Shown piece by piece: positions 7,691 through 15,004 of a stretch of DNA of 32,256 nt (position 1 is the first letter of the stretch; every line of letters starts with the position of its first letter). The notes under the pieces are model-generated. The model had not been told where the DNA came from and ran no database searches. It was given only the letters and a program-made list of their open reading frames with translations. The DNA is from an uncultured Lewinella sp. (GTDB taxonomy: Bacteria; Bacteroidota; Bacteroidia; Chitinophagales; Saprospiraceae). A program made the position numbers and the translations under genes. The stretch covers positions 1 to 32,256 of the forward strand of contig CALEDI010000013.1 in the NCBI GenBank assembly GCA_937949535.1, read 5' to 3'.

Positions 7691-9080
7691 TACTTCTAAG
7701 TGCTTTCTTTCTTTTGATAATCGCTTTAGCAGTCATAGCTACTTCGGTAAATTCGTCTCCAAAAAAGTCTTTTGGCCAGTTACTGATACTTCCGAATTCA
7801 TCTATTTTTAATTCTTCAATCACAGATTGATCGACTTCGTGATCACAGAAAAACAATGAGGAATCTTGATTAGAGAATTTTCCTTCGGCTATCCTTCTCT
7901 GTAGCCTCTTAATGAAATACTCACTGTGACTTTCTACAATTATTTGCAATCTCCGATTTTTTATTGCGTCTATAAATACATCCGCTAAGCCTGCTTGAAC
8001 CTTAGGATGAAGATGGATTTCGGGTTGTTCGATAAGTAATGTTGATCCCTCCGGAGCATAATAACACAGAGTTATAACGGGTAGAATTTGAGATACTCCA
8101 AATCCTACATCTGGAATTAATACTTCAGAACTAGAAGAGTTTCTCTTTACTAACACTCTGTAAAGACCTGACCCGGGTGCGATCTCGGCGACCCTAAAAC
8201 TATCAATAAGCTTAAGTTCTTTAAGCCAAAAAGCTACGTATTCTTCTACTGTAAATCTCTTTTTCCCTGTTCCTCTAGAAATTTTTACTCCTCTAACCTT
8301 TGAAGACAACATGGCGTCAATAACCTGTTCTCCTCTCCTGCCCATATCTTGAGGACTTGTAGTTCCACCCCAAGTATATTGCCTTTGAGGATCTTCTCTT
8401 AAAGGGCCGAGGTAAAATATTTTTCCTAGTTGTTTTTCAAATAACAACTGTAACTCAGATAAAAACGATGTGTTCTGAAAATAGGCATTAACTTGATCTG
8501 GAAATCCATAAAACTTAATTGGATGTGGCAAACTCCATTTTCTGCCTAATGATCGTATAAATTTGAACTTGCTTACACTGTTTTCAATGTTATTGTGTGT
8601 TAATCTGTATTCATATCTGTCTCTTTTACCAGTTCGTTCCATTGAAAATATAGAGTCATCAAATTCATACGCAAATTTTTCTACAAATAATCTTTTAGAG
8701 GACGATTCTTTGATTTCAACAGAAAATTTAATGTCTTGCCCACTAAATAATACTAAGTTCTTTTTTGTAATACTAGTTGGATCGTTAATCACTACAGGCT
8801 TTTCTGTCTTCCATGCAATACTAATATTCAGAGGGTTTTCAATCGCATGATTGAAAATTACGTCTGAGTATGTACCTAAATCCACAAATGTACTCAAATC
8901 TCCAAGGTGAAGAATTTGCGCTCGATCTGTTGATTCAGCAGTTTGTTTCATCATCAGTAGCGACTGAATTATTGACGTCTTACCTGAACTATTTGTGCCA
9001 AACAACCCACACAAGCTTTTTGTACTTATATTAAGCTTTTTCCATCCTTTGAAGTTTTTTACTTCTAGTCTTGTAATCAT
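7674..9080 (-). CDS. DUF3696-type (OLD/RecF-like) AAA ATPase of the ATPase-PIN cassette
   Basis: A 468-residue ABC/SMC-like ATPase. Walker A is at 28-35 (GTNSSGKT), preceded by the typical LEVKNFKGW start; the signature-like motif GFGVSQ is at 326-331; Walker B with catalytic acid LLIEQPE is at 348-354; the H-loop is ESHSE (His385). The C-terminal tail (ELKIDEFGSISNWPKDFFGDEF) is typical of DUF3696, found at the end of many predicted ATPases in defence-like operons. There is no TOPRIM domain, so this is not a Gabija or classical OLD nuclease. The nuclease function appears to be supplied by the overlapping PIN-like gene. A hand count gives 23 G+C in the 60 bases at 7741-7800, against 33 at 9841-9900 in gcvT, supporting horizontal transfer. 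Confidence 0.9.
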   Translation of the reverse strand: MITRLEVKNFKGWKKLNISTKSLCGLFGTNSSGKTSIIQSLLMMKQTAESTDRAQILHLGDLSTFVDLGTYSDVIFNHAIENPLNISIAWKTEKPVVINDPTSITKKNLVLFSGQDIKFSVEIKESSSKRLFVEKFAYEFDDSIFSMERTGKRDRYEYRLTHNNIENSVSKFKFIRSLGRKWSLPHPIKFYGFPDQVNAYFQNTSFLSELQLLFEKQLGKIFYLGPLREDPQRQYTWGGTTSPQDMGRRGEQVIDAMLSSKVRGVKISRGTGKKRFTVEEYVAFWLKELKLIDSFRVAEIAPGSGLYRVLVKRNSSSSEVLIPDVGFGVSQILPVITLCYYAPEGSTLLIEQPEIHLHPKVQAGLADVFIDAIKNRRLQIIVESHSEYFIKRLQRRIAEGKFSNQDSSLFFCDHEVDQSVIEELKIDEFGSISNWPKDFFGDEFTEVAMTAKAIIKRKKALRSNGIHN

Positions 9081-9101
9081 ATATCATATTTTGGATGGCA
9101 T

Positions 9102-9109
9102 CGAAGATA
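9102..9109 (-). promoter_or_regulatory. -7 box of the ATPase-PIN operon (TATCTTCG)
   Basis: Read on the minus strand, TATCTTCG lies 21 bases before the ATPase ATG and matches TAnnTTNG. No clear TTG is seen 19-20 bases upstream. It would drive both genes of the cassette. Confidence 0.45.
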
Positions 9110-9322
9110 GTGGTTTTAAAACAACTAATCTGTTTTTTTATTTAAAAATAAATATTTTACCGACTTAAGGGGCGAAACATAAACGGAGATCTTCATGTCG
9201 TGTCTTTATTTGAGCAGTAATGTGGCCTCAACACATTGCCCATAAAACCCGTTCTTTGTCCCGGCTTCGTCGAGAACGCTCCGTCGCCCACAATGCCAAA
9301 CCACCACCGAACCAAATCCACC

Positions 9323-10432
9323 ATGCAAACCACGCCCCTAACCGAAACCCACCGCGCCCTAGGCGCGAAGCTTGTAGACTTTGCTGGCTTTGAAATGCCG
9401 CTGACCTACACGAGCCTGAAAGAAGAGCACTTTGCCGTCCGCGAAAAAGCGGGCATGTTCGATGTGTCCCACATGGGCGAATTCATCGTGCGCGGAGCGG
9501 GCGCACGGGATTTGGTGCAGTTGGTGACCAGCAACAACGTCGATAAACTGGTAGAAGGCCAAGCCCAATACAGTTGCCTGCCCCGCCCCGAGGGCGGCAT
9601 CGTAGACGACCTCCTCGTCTACCGCCTACCAGCCAACCCCGCAATGGGCATGACCGACGATCACCCCACCTACATGCTCGTCGTCAACGCCGGCAACATC
9701 AAAAAAGATTGGGACTGGATTGCGAGCCACAACTCCTTCGGCGCGGAGATGATCGACATCAGCGGAGATACGGCCCTGCTGGCCGTACAAGGCCCACTCG
9801 CGGCGGCTATCCTCCAGCCCCTCACAGAGACGAAACTGGACGAGATAACCTACTACCACTTCGTTCGGGGCAGCTTGGCGGGGCACGACAATGTGATCAT
9901 CTCCGCAACGGGCTACACCGGCTCGGGAGGCTTTGAGCTATACTTGAAGAACGAAGCGGCGGAGTCTGTCTGGAACGCCGTGCTGGAAGCGGGCAAAGAA
10001 GCGGGCCTCATTCCCTGCGGCCTCGGCTCGCGGGATACCCTCCGTTTAGAGAAAGGCTTTTGCCTTTACGGCAACGACATCAACGATACCACGACCCCGC
10101 TGGAAGCCGGTTTGGGCTGGATCACGAAGCTCAAGGCCGATAACTTCGTAGGGCGCGATCACCTGATCGCCCAGAAGGAAGCGGGGCTGGAACGCCGCTT
10201 GGTTGGCTTCAAGGCCGCCGGCCGACGCGCGCCGCGCAACGGCCACGGTATCTTGGACGCGGACGGCAATAAAATTGGGGAAGTGACCAGCGGAACGCAC
10301 TCGCCTTCGCTGGATTATCCCCTCGGGATGGGCTACGTTGCCGTTGGGCAGCATACGCCAGGGACGAAAATCCAGATTGATCTGGGGCGGAAGACGATGG
10401 AGGCGGAGGTGGTGAAGATTCCGTTTTTGTAG
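9323..10432 (+). CDS. gcvT: Aminomethyltransferase (glycine cleavage T protein)
   Basis: A 369-residue protein, the usual length for GcvT, which transfers the methylene group from the aminomethyl-lipoyl H protein to tetrahydrofolate, releasing ammonia. The frame is open from 9236, but the ATG at 9323 (MQTTPLTETHRALGAKLVDFAG) aligns with the conserved GcvT N-terminus, so the earlier starts are rejected. Conserved blocks include MFDVSHMGE (46-53), EGGIVDDLLVYR (90-101) with the catalytic-region Asp95/96, SATGYTGSGGFELY, and GLGSRDTLRLEKGFCLYG. No gcvH or gcvP lies nearby, as is common in Bacteroidota. A palindromic element begins just after the stop codon. Confidence 0.96.
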   Translation: MQTTPLTETHRALGAKLVDFAGFEMPLTYTSLKEEHFAVREKAGMFDVSHMGEFIVRGAGARDLVQLVTSNNVDKLVEGQAQYSCLPRPEGGIVDDLLVYRLPANPAMGMTDDHPTYMLVVNAGNIKKDWDWIASHNSFGAEMIDISGDTALLAVQGPLAAAILQPLTETKLDEITYYHFVRGSLAGHDNVIISATGYTGSGGFELYLKNEAAESVWNAVLEAGKEAGLIPCGLGSRDTLRLEKGFCLYGNDINDTTTPLEAGLGWITKLKADNFVGRDHLIAQKEAGLERRLVGFKAAGRRAPRNGHGILDADGNKIGEVTSGTHSPSLDYPLGMGYVAVGQHTPGTKIQIDLGRKTMEAEVVKIPFL

Positions 10433-10442
10433 GACTAATTAG

Positions 10443-10627
10443 ACGTGAGGTTTGGATATCGGACGCTCAAAGGATCGACTAAAATGCCGTCTACGCCAGG
10501 CATTTCAGTCGAACGCTTCGAGGTCCTGAAGCGTACTCAGGACCTCGAAGCGTTTATTTCTGCCTCTGACGAAGTCGAGGTAGAAATAACCCTTTGAGCG
10601 TCCGGTGCTTATGGGCAAACCTCACGT
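10443..10627. mobile_element. Multi-hairpin palindromic element, copy A (MITE/REP-like)
   Basis: A 185-bp element with perfect 12-bp terminal inverted repeats (ACGTGAGGTTTG / CAAACCTCACGT) and a second 13-bp pair inside them (GGACGCTCAAAGG at 10461-10473, CCTTTGAGCGTCC at 10591-10603). Enclosed are three side-by-side hairpins: 10476-10511 (CGACT and AAATGCC arms), 10512-10554 (18-bp perfect arms starting AACGCTTCGAGG, 7-base loop) and 10554-10589. Almost the whole element can fold into a cloverleaf-like cruciform. No coding sequence. A shorter copy lies inverted at 13146-13280. It could also act as a terminator between convergent gcvT and the glycosyltransferase. Confidence 0.85.
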
Positions 10628-10631
10628 TGTA

Positions 10632-11720
10632 CTAGTCCGTAATCTCCGCCAAATACCCCAACAACTGCTCTGCTCGGTGGCTGGTGGTGTGTTGTTCCAT
10701 GATGCGTTTGCGGGCATCGTGGCCGATCTTTTGGCGCAGGCCTTCTTCTTTGCCATATAATACGGCGAGGACGTCCTGCTCGTCATTGACGCAGAAAACC
10801 TCTCGGTGTGGCTCGAAGAAGTGGTCTATGCCATCCCAGTTATCGGTCAGTACGGGAACGCCGCAGGCAGCGGCGGCCAGCAAACGACGGGTAGGGGTAT
10901 AGCCCATCCGTTTGCGGTCTGCCCGGCTGAGTACGAGAGAGCAATGTTGGCGGTTGTAGAAATCTACCAGGTTGGTTTCGGGTAGGTATTCGAGGTAGGT
11001 TAGGTTTTTGGGCCAATTGACCTTGGCGTAGCCGCTGCCAGCGAGCGAGAATTTCCGATTGGGGGTGTAGCGGGCGGGGCCAAGGAGCATGGAATCGAGC
11101 AGCTCTTCGCGGTCGCGCTTGAAGTTTCCGATGAAGCCGAGGTCGTAGCTTTTCTCCGCATCCGTGCGGTAGAAGCTGTAAGGGTCTACGCTTTCGTACA
11201 GCGGGCGCGCGACCTCAATTCCGTAGGTTTTCGCCAAGTTTTCGAGGAACGGGCCGCCGGTGGTAGAAAGGAAGAGGTTGAAATGGCGCAGGTTGTTGGC
11301 CGAGAGGCAGAAGGCCGAGTTGTCTTGTCGGCACTCCAGATGATCTATTGTAGCGCTCAGGTTGGTGTCGTAATAAACCGTAACACCACGGGCTTCTTCC
11401 GCAATCCATTCCGCAATGCGGTCGGTATCAATAACCATGCTGCCCATCAGCACCACGTCTGCACTCTGGATGGCGTAGGCGTATTCGGCGATGAGTTGGT
11501 CGGTAGAGCCGTAGGTCCATACTTCGCAGTAGGGCGACTTAAGCATGTCTCGGACGATCTTCTTTCCGGGTTCGCTGCACTCCAAGAAGGTGGTGCGGTG
11601 GCCGCGTTGGGCCAGCTCGTTGATGAGGCCACGGTACAACTCCGCCGTCGGGTTCCCGACGGAAGAAAGGATTGAACGACCAATGATGACCAGGTCTAGC
11701 GGTTTGGTTCCAAATTTCAC
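10632..11720 (-). CDS. CgeB-like glycosyltransferase (DUF3880 + Glyco_trans_1_2 type)
   Basis: A 362-residue protein from a GTG start at 11720 (MKFGTKPLDLVIIGRSILSS). The frame stays open to 11906, but that extension translates GC-rich intergenic hairpins, and the GTG immediately precedes the conserved N-terminal strand. The N-terminal half matches DUF3880 (YRGLINELAQRGHRTTFLE; VTVYYDTNLSATIDHLE). The C-terminal half matches the GT-B transferase part of CgeB-like proteins (YDLGFIGNFKRDREELLDSMLLGPA; GYTPTRRLLAAAACGVPVLTDNW; FEPHREVFCV). These probably transfer a sugar to a cell-surface or secondary-metabolite acceptor; donor and acceptor are unknown. A TACCTTCG box sits five bases before the GTG. 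The stop codon lies in sequence shared with the flanks of the two palindromic elements. Confidence 0.85.
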   Translation of the reverse strand: MKFGTKPLDLVIIGRSILSSVGNPTAELYRGLINELAQRGHRTTFLECSEPGKKIVRDMLKSPYCEVWTYGSTDQLIAEYAYAIQSADVVLMGSMVIDTDRIAEWIAEEARGVTVYYDTNLSATIDHLECRQDNSAFCLSANNLRHFNLFLSTTGGPFLENLAKTYGIEVARPLYESVDPYSFYRTDAEKSYDLGFIGNFKRDREELLDSMLLGPARYTPNRKFSLAGSGYAKVNWPKNLTYLEYLPETNLVDFYNRQHCSLVLSRADRKRMGYTPTRRLLAAAACGVPVLTDNWDGIDHFFEPHREVFCVNDEQDVLAVLYGKEEGLRQKIGHDARKRIMEQHTTSHRAEQLLGYLAEITD

Positions 11721-11725
11721 GAAGG

Positions 11726-11733
11726 CGAAGGTA
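11726..11733 (-). promoter_or_regulatory. -7 box of the glycosyltransferase gene (TACCTTCG)
   Basis: On the minus strand TACCTTCG is followed by CCTTC and then the GTG start. With transcription normally starting a few bases after this box, the mRNA would be leaderless or nearly so. No -33 TTG is evident. The same spacing is seen before the M20 peptidase gene. Confidence 0.5.
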
Positions 11734-11902
11734 GGGAATAGAAAGTTTGGGGGGTGTATAACGAGATGCACGATTGCCCTCTCTTCCGGCCCCTCTCCTC
11801 GGGAGAGGGGAGACGTTATAGGGAGTAGCTCAGGCAACGGTTTCAACCGTTGCGAAGGAGAGACGTATGCTCGCTTCAACCTACAATTCAATCCACCACC
11901 CT

Positions 11903-11920
11903 GCACCTGCGGCCGCGCCC
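11903..11920 (+). repeat. 18-bp GC-rich motif, copy 1
   Basis: GCACCTGCGGCCGCGCCC, identical to copies at 22513-22530 and 29639-29656. It lies in a divergent intergenic region and contains the palindrome GCGGCCGC. Function unknown. Confidence 0.8.
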
Positions 11921-11976
11921 CAAAACCCCTAACGCCACAGAAAAACCACCATTCAAGCGAATTTTCGCAAAAACCC

Positions 11977-12006
11977 TTGTAGCCCTATCTAAAAAGCATA
12001 CCTTAG
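11977..12006 (+). promoter_or_regulatory. fabH promoter (TTG, 19 bp, TACCTTAG)
   Basis: TTG at 11977-11979 and TACCTTAG at 11999-12006 are 19 bp apart, close to the Bacteroidota consensus with one mismatch in TAnnTTTG. The ATG follows 27 bases later. Confidence 0.6.
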
Positions 12007-12033
12007 CGGTCAAATCATGTTTAACGTCAGATT

Positions 12034-13125
12034 ATGCCCTACAGTACTATTACCGGAATTGGCCACTACGTGCCAAAAAACGTAGTAACCAACCAAGACC
12101 TCACCAAGGTCATGGAAACCAGTGACGAATGGATTCGTGAACGGACCGGCATCGAAGAGCGCCGCTACATCACGAAGGGAAAGGAAACCACCACTACCCT
12201 CGCCCTCGAAGCCAGCCTCAAGGCCATTGCCGATGCAGGTATCGACAAAAACGACATCGACTTCATCGTCTTCTGTACCCTCAGCCCAGACTATTACTTC
12301 CCCGGTGCGGGCGTGCTGTTGCAGCGCGAACTCGGCATCGCGAAGACCGAAATTGCGGCCCTCGACATCCGCGCGCAGTGCTCCGGCTTCGTGTATGGCC
12401 TCACTACGGCCGACCAGTACATCAAGTCTGGCATGTATAAAAAAATCCTTGTGGTAGGTGCCGAAGTCCACTCCGTTGGGCTTGACTTTACTACCCGAGG
12501 GCGCAACGTTTCCGTTATTTTTGGCGATGGCGCAGGTGCAGTGATTGTTGAAGCAACGGATGACAAAGACAAGTCCATCGTCGCTACGAGCATGCACTCA
12601 GACGGTACTTACGCCGAGAAACTAAGCTACATGTACCCCGGCGCACACGGCGGTTACTTCATCGAGAAGTACGGCATCGAAGGCTTCGATGTAGACTACT
12701 CCGAGAAGCTCAATGATGAAGGCTACGGCGGCTACTTCTTCAACCAAAACATGATCGATCAGAACCGCATCTACCCCCACATGGAAGGCCAGGCGGTATT
12801 CAAGATGGCCGTGCGGAAGTTCCCCGAAGTCATCATGGAAACGCTCACCAAAGCCGGCATGAAAGTCAGTGACCTAGACATGCTGATTCCGCACCAAGCC
12901 AACCTCCGCATCAACCAGTTTGTAGCTAAGACCATGAAACTGAACCCAGACCAGGTCTACAACAACATCATGCGCTATGGCAACACCACCGCTGCGTCCA
13001 TCCCGATCGCGCTCTCCGAAGCGCGGGATGAAGGCAAGGTCAAGAAGGGCGACAATGTTGTCCTCGCCGCCTTCGGCGCCGGCTTTACCTGGGGCGCGGT
13101 TGTCTTGAAATGGGGCCGAGACTAA
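12034..13125 (+). CDS. fabH: 3-oxoacyl-[acyl-carrier-protein] synthase III
   Basis: A 363-residue ketoacyl-ACP synthase III, which condenses acetyl- (or branched acyl-) CoA with malonyl-ACP to start fatty acid synthesis. The catalytic triad is intact: Cys116 (RAQCSGFVYGL), His287 (IPHQANLRI) and Asn317 (YGNTTAASIP). The N-terminal TGIGHYVPKNVVTN and DEWIRERTGIEERRY motifs are typical. It is about 45 residues longer than the 317-residue E. coli enzyme because of an insertion near residues 203-250, rich in Gly and Tyr (GAHGGYFIEKYGIEGF). It stands alone, with no other fatty-acid genes nearby, so a specialised or second KAS III is possible. A cruciform-like element starts just after the stop. 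Confidence 0.95.
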   Translation: MPYSTITGIGHYVPKNVVTNQDLTKVMETSDEWIRERTGIEERRYITKGKETTTTLALEASLKAIADAGIDKNDIDFIVFCTLSPDYYFPGAGVLLQRELGIAKTEIAALDIRAQCSGFVYGLTTADQYIKSGMYKKILVVGAEVHSVGLDFTTRGRNVSVIFGDGAGAVIVEATDDKDKSIVATSMHSDGTYAEKLSYMYPGAHGGYFIEKYGIEGFDVDYSEKLNDEGYGGYFFNQNMIDQNRIYPHMEGQAVFKMAVRKFPEVIMETLTKAGMKVSDLDMLIPHQANLRINQFVAKTMKLNPDQVYNNIMRYGNTTAASIPIALSEARDEGKVKKGDNVVLAAFGAGFTWGAVVLKWGRD

Positions 13126-13145
13126 GGGGCTGCCGGCCTAGTACA

Positions 13146-13280
13146 ACGTGAGGTTTGCCCATGAGCGCCGGACGCTCAAAGGATTATTTCTACCTCGACT
13201 TCGTCAGAGGCAGAAATAAACGCTTCGAGGTCCTGAGTACGCTTCAGGACCTCGAAGCGTTCGACATCCAAACTTCACGT
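13146..13280. mobile_element. Multi-hairpin palindromic element, copy B (inverted, internally deleted)
   Basis: A 135-bp relative of the element at 10443-10627 in opposite orientation. Left terminal repeat ACGTGAGGTTTG (13146-13157) and right CAAACTTCACGT (13269-13280) differ by one base. It keeps GGACGCTCAAAGG (13170-13182) and two of the three hairpins (about 13184-13219 and 13219-13261, the latter with the same 18-bp arms). It lacks about 50 bp holding the third hairpin and the partner CCTTTGAGCGTCC. CTAGTACA is shared just outside one end of both copies. Confidence 0.85.
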
Positions 13281-13368
13281 TAGTTGACTGTATTTGGTCC
13301 GCAGACGATCGTCCGCGCCTTATTGGCGAGCACTCTTTGAGCAGGGGCACCGGGAGCGTTAAAGGAGT

Positions 13369-15000
13369 TCATCCTCCCATTTGAGATTTTGCCCACTTGA
13401 TGTAGCGTTTCACCTGTTCTTCTAGCCGGATTAGTGTTTGCTGACGGATGGTGTCTCGGTTTGCTTTCCTCCATTCCTGCTCGCGCTCACTCAGGTCTTT
13501 AAACCGGTTCATGAACACCGCTTTCTCTTCGGCGGTCAGTTTTTCCATGGCTGCATACTTGATTTCAATCGCTCGGGTTGCTTCTTGGCGTAGCCTTTCC
13601 ATAGAATCTCTCTGAGCGGCGGGCAGACCTCTCATTTTTTGCCAACTGTACTTGCTGCTCACTTCCTGCTGCTCCTTTCTTTTCTGGTTCAAAATTTCGG
13701 GCGTCATCCCGTTCGCTAAGCGGAACTCCTCCGTCAGGGTTTTCGCTTCCTCTGTGAACGGTGAGGGCGCGTTCCAGAACGCACCACCGGTACCGGGAAT
13801 AATCATTGCCGGGTCCCGTAAGGAGATGGGCGCGATGAACCTATCCCCTTTCTTGTTGTCTTCGTCGATCTGTCGGGCTTCGTCCAACGAGATAAAATGC
13901 CGGTTCTTGTAATCGTCTAGTAGACCTAGGTGCTCAAACCATTCATTAATGGGGTGATTCTCTACTATTTTTGTTTTCAGTGCTAAGTAGTCTGCATCTC
14001 TCAAAAGGCTAGTAGTGCCGCTGTGGTAGCCAATAAAGCGGTTTAGGGAGAATAAAGCTGTGACAAACTCCTCGTCGTCTTCCAAGTTGCTGAGCCGATC
14101 AAATTCAAAAGAGAGCGCCGTTACGAAAGGCGCTGAGCTTCGCCTGAGCAAATTGAGCTGGTGGTTGCTTCGCAACGCGATGAACTTGGTGACCGTATCG
14201 GGGAACCGCCTTTCAATCTCTTCAATTACTCTCTTTTTAAGCCCTATTGTGCTTTGGGTTTGCCTTCGGTAATCCGCTAAATCATACTCAAGTCGGTACT
14301 GATTAAAGAGCTGCTCCGAATCAGCCACGGCTGGTAATTCCGCTAGTTTTTTGGCGTATTCTTTTCTTGTTTTTTCGCGGGCGTGGCTGCCCCAGCGTTT
14401 CACATACTCCTCCTTATCGTTCAGGAACTCAGCAAAGGCTTTCTGGACACTTAGTAGGTAGCCATCGGTTCTTTCTTGTAGGCTACTGGTGAGCCTTCCG
14501 ATTCCCCCCGTTTTGCCGGAGGAGCTATTGATCCTGAAGCTTCCGTCCATGTTTTGGTAGTCGATGAAGAGGAACCCAATTTCATTTTCTTCGTTGTAGC
14601 CATCGAGATAGACACCAACCTCATCGTTTTCTACCCAGACGTTCTCCGCCAGATCAATACCTGAAGCCTTGAAGGCTCTTCGGATGGCGGCAACGGCTTC
14701 GTCGGATTTAAGCCGCTCCGGTAGGCCTGTCCCAAAACTTACCGGGCGGTAGGGAACCGCAGCATTGGCAAGCGGAAAAGGGTTGTACAGCGTATCCGTT
14801 TCGGCCTGCGCCCAGAGGCTTCCTCCGCTCAATAACACCGCTCCGAACATACTCCCGCCAGCAGCCCAGCTAATGAACTTCTGGCTAAATGGATAAGGCC
14901 GAGATGATGGATGAGACAGCGGGTTGGGGGCATCAAAAGAGGGATACGCTGGACGGTAAACGCTTTTCGCGGGCTTTACCTTGAGGGTTTGCTTTTTCAT
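13369..15000 (-). CDS. Exported protein downstream of a radical SAM enzyme; function unknown
   Basis: A 543-residue protein that I do not recognise. Residues 1-44 are a basic, then Pro/Ser/Tyr-rich leader (VYRPAYPSFDAPNPLSH). Residues about 45-66 are hydrophobic and end in SLWAQAE, like a signal peptide with an AQA cleavage site, so this is an unusually long N-terminal region before export. Residues 70-175 form a mixed alpha/beta domain (AFKASGIDLAENVWVENDEVGVYLDGY); 175-400 are mostly helical; 410-543 are highly charged and helical with many Glu, Arg and Lys. It starts 4 bases after the stop of the radical SAM/SPASM gene, so the two are surely co-transcribed. It could be the substrate of that enzyme, with residues 1-44 acting as a leader; this is inference. 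Confidence 0.75.
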   Translation of the reverse strand: MKKQTLKVKPAKSVYRPAYPSFDAPNPLSHPSSRPYPFSQKFISWAAGGSMFGAVLLSGGSLWAQAETDTLYNPFPLANAAVPYRPVSFGTGLPERLKSDEAVAAIRRAFKASGIDLAENVWVENDEVGVYLDGYNEENEIGFLFIDYQNMDGSFRINSSSGKTGGIGRLTSSLQERTDGYLLSVQKAFAEFLNDKEEYVKRWGSHAREKTRKEYAKKLAELPAVADSEQLFNQYRLEYDLADYRRQTQSTIGLKKRVIEEIERRFPDTVTKFIALRSNHQLNLLRRSSAPFVTALSFEFDRLSNLEDDEEFVTALFSLNRFIGYHSGTTSLLRDADYLALKTKIVENHPINEWFEHLGLLDDYKNRHFISLDEARQIDEDNKKGDRFIAPISLRDPAMIIPGTGGAFWNAPSPFTEEAKTLTEEFRLANGMTPEILNQKRKEQQEVSSKYSWQKMRGLPAAQRDSMERLRQEATRAIEIKYAAMEKLTAEEKAVFMNRFKDLSEREQEWRKANRDTIRQQTLIRLEEQVKRYIKWAKSQMGG

Positions 15001-15004
15001 CGTT

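Larger units (their letters stand above)
11721..12033. other. Divergent intergenic region with hairpins and GC-rich motif
   Basis: No gene seen. It holds a minus-strand TACCTTCG box (11726-11733), a perfect inverted repeat CCCTCTCC/GGAGAGGG (about 11790-11810), a second one (GCAACGGTT/AACCGTTGC, 11834-11853), one copy of the GC-rich motif (11903-11920) and the fabH promoter (11977-12006). Confidence 0.8.

Noticed and set aside
7674-9080. Gabija GajA or classical OLD nuclease
   Set aside because: No TOPRIM domain after the ATPase; the C-terminus is of DUF3696 type and the partner is PIN-like rather than a helicase.
11721-11906. N-terminal extension of the glycosyltransferase
   Set aside because: The extra 62 codons translate GC-rich hairpins and repeats; the conserved domain starts right after the GTG at 11720.
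13284-13368. Possible tRNA or small RNA between the palindromic element and the 543-residue protein gene
   Set aside because: No cloverleaf arms or T-loop sequence could be found; only a short ACGATCGT palindrome.
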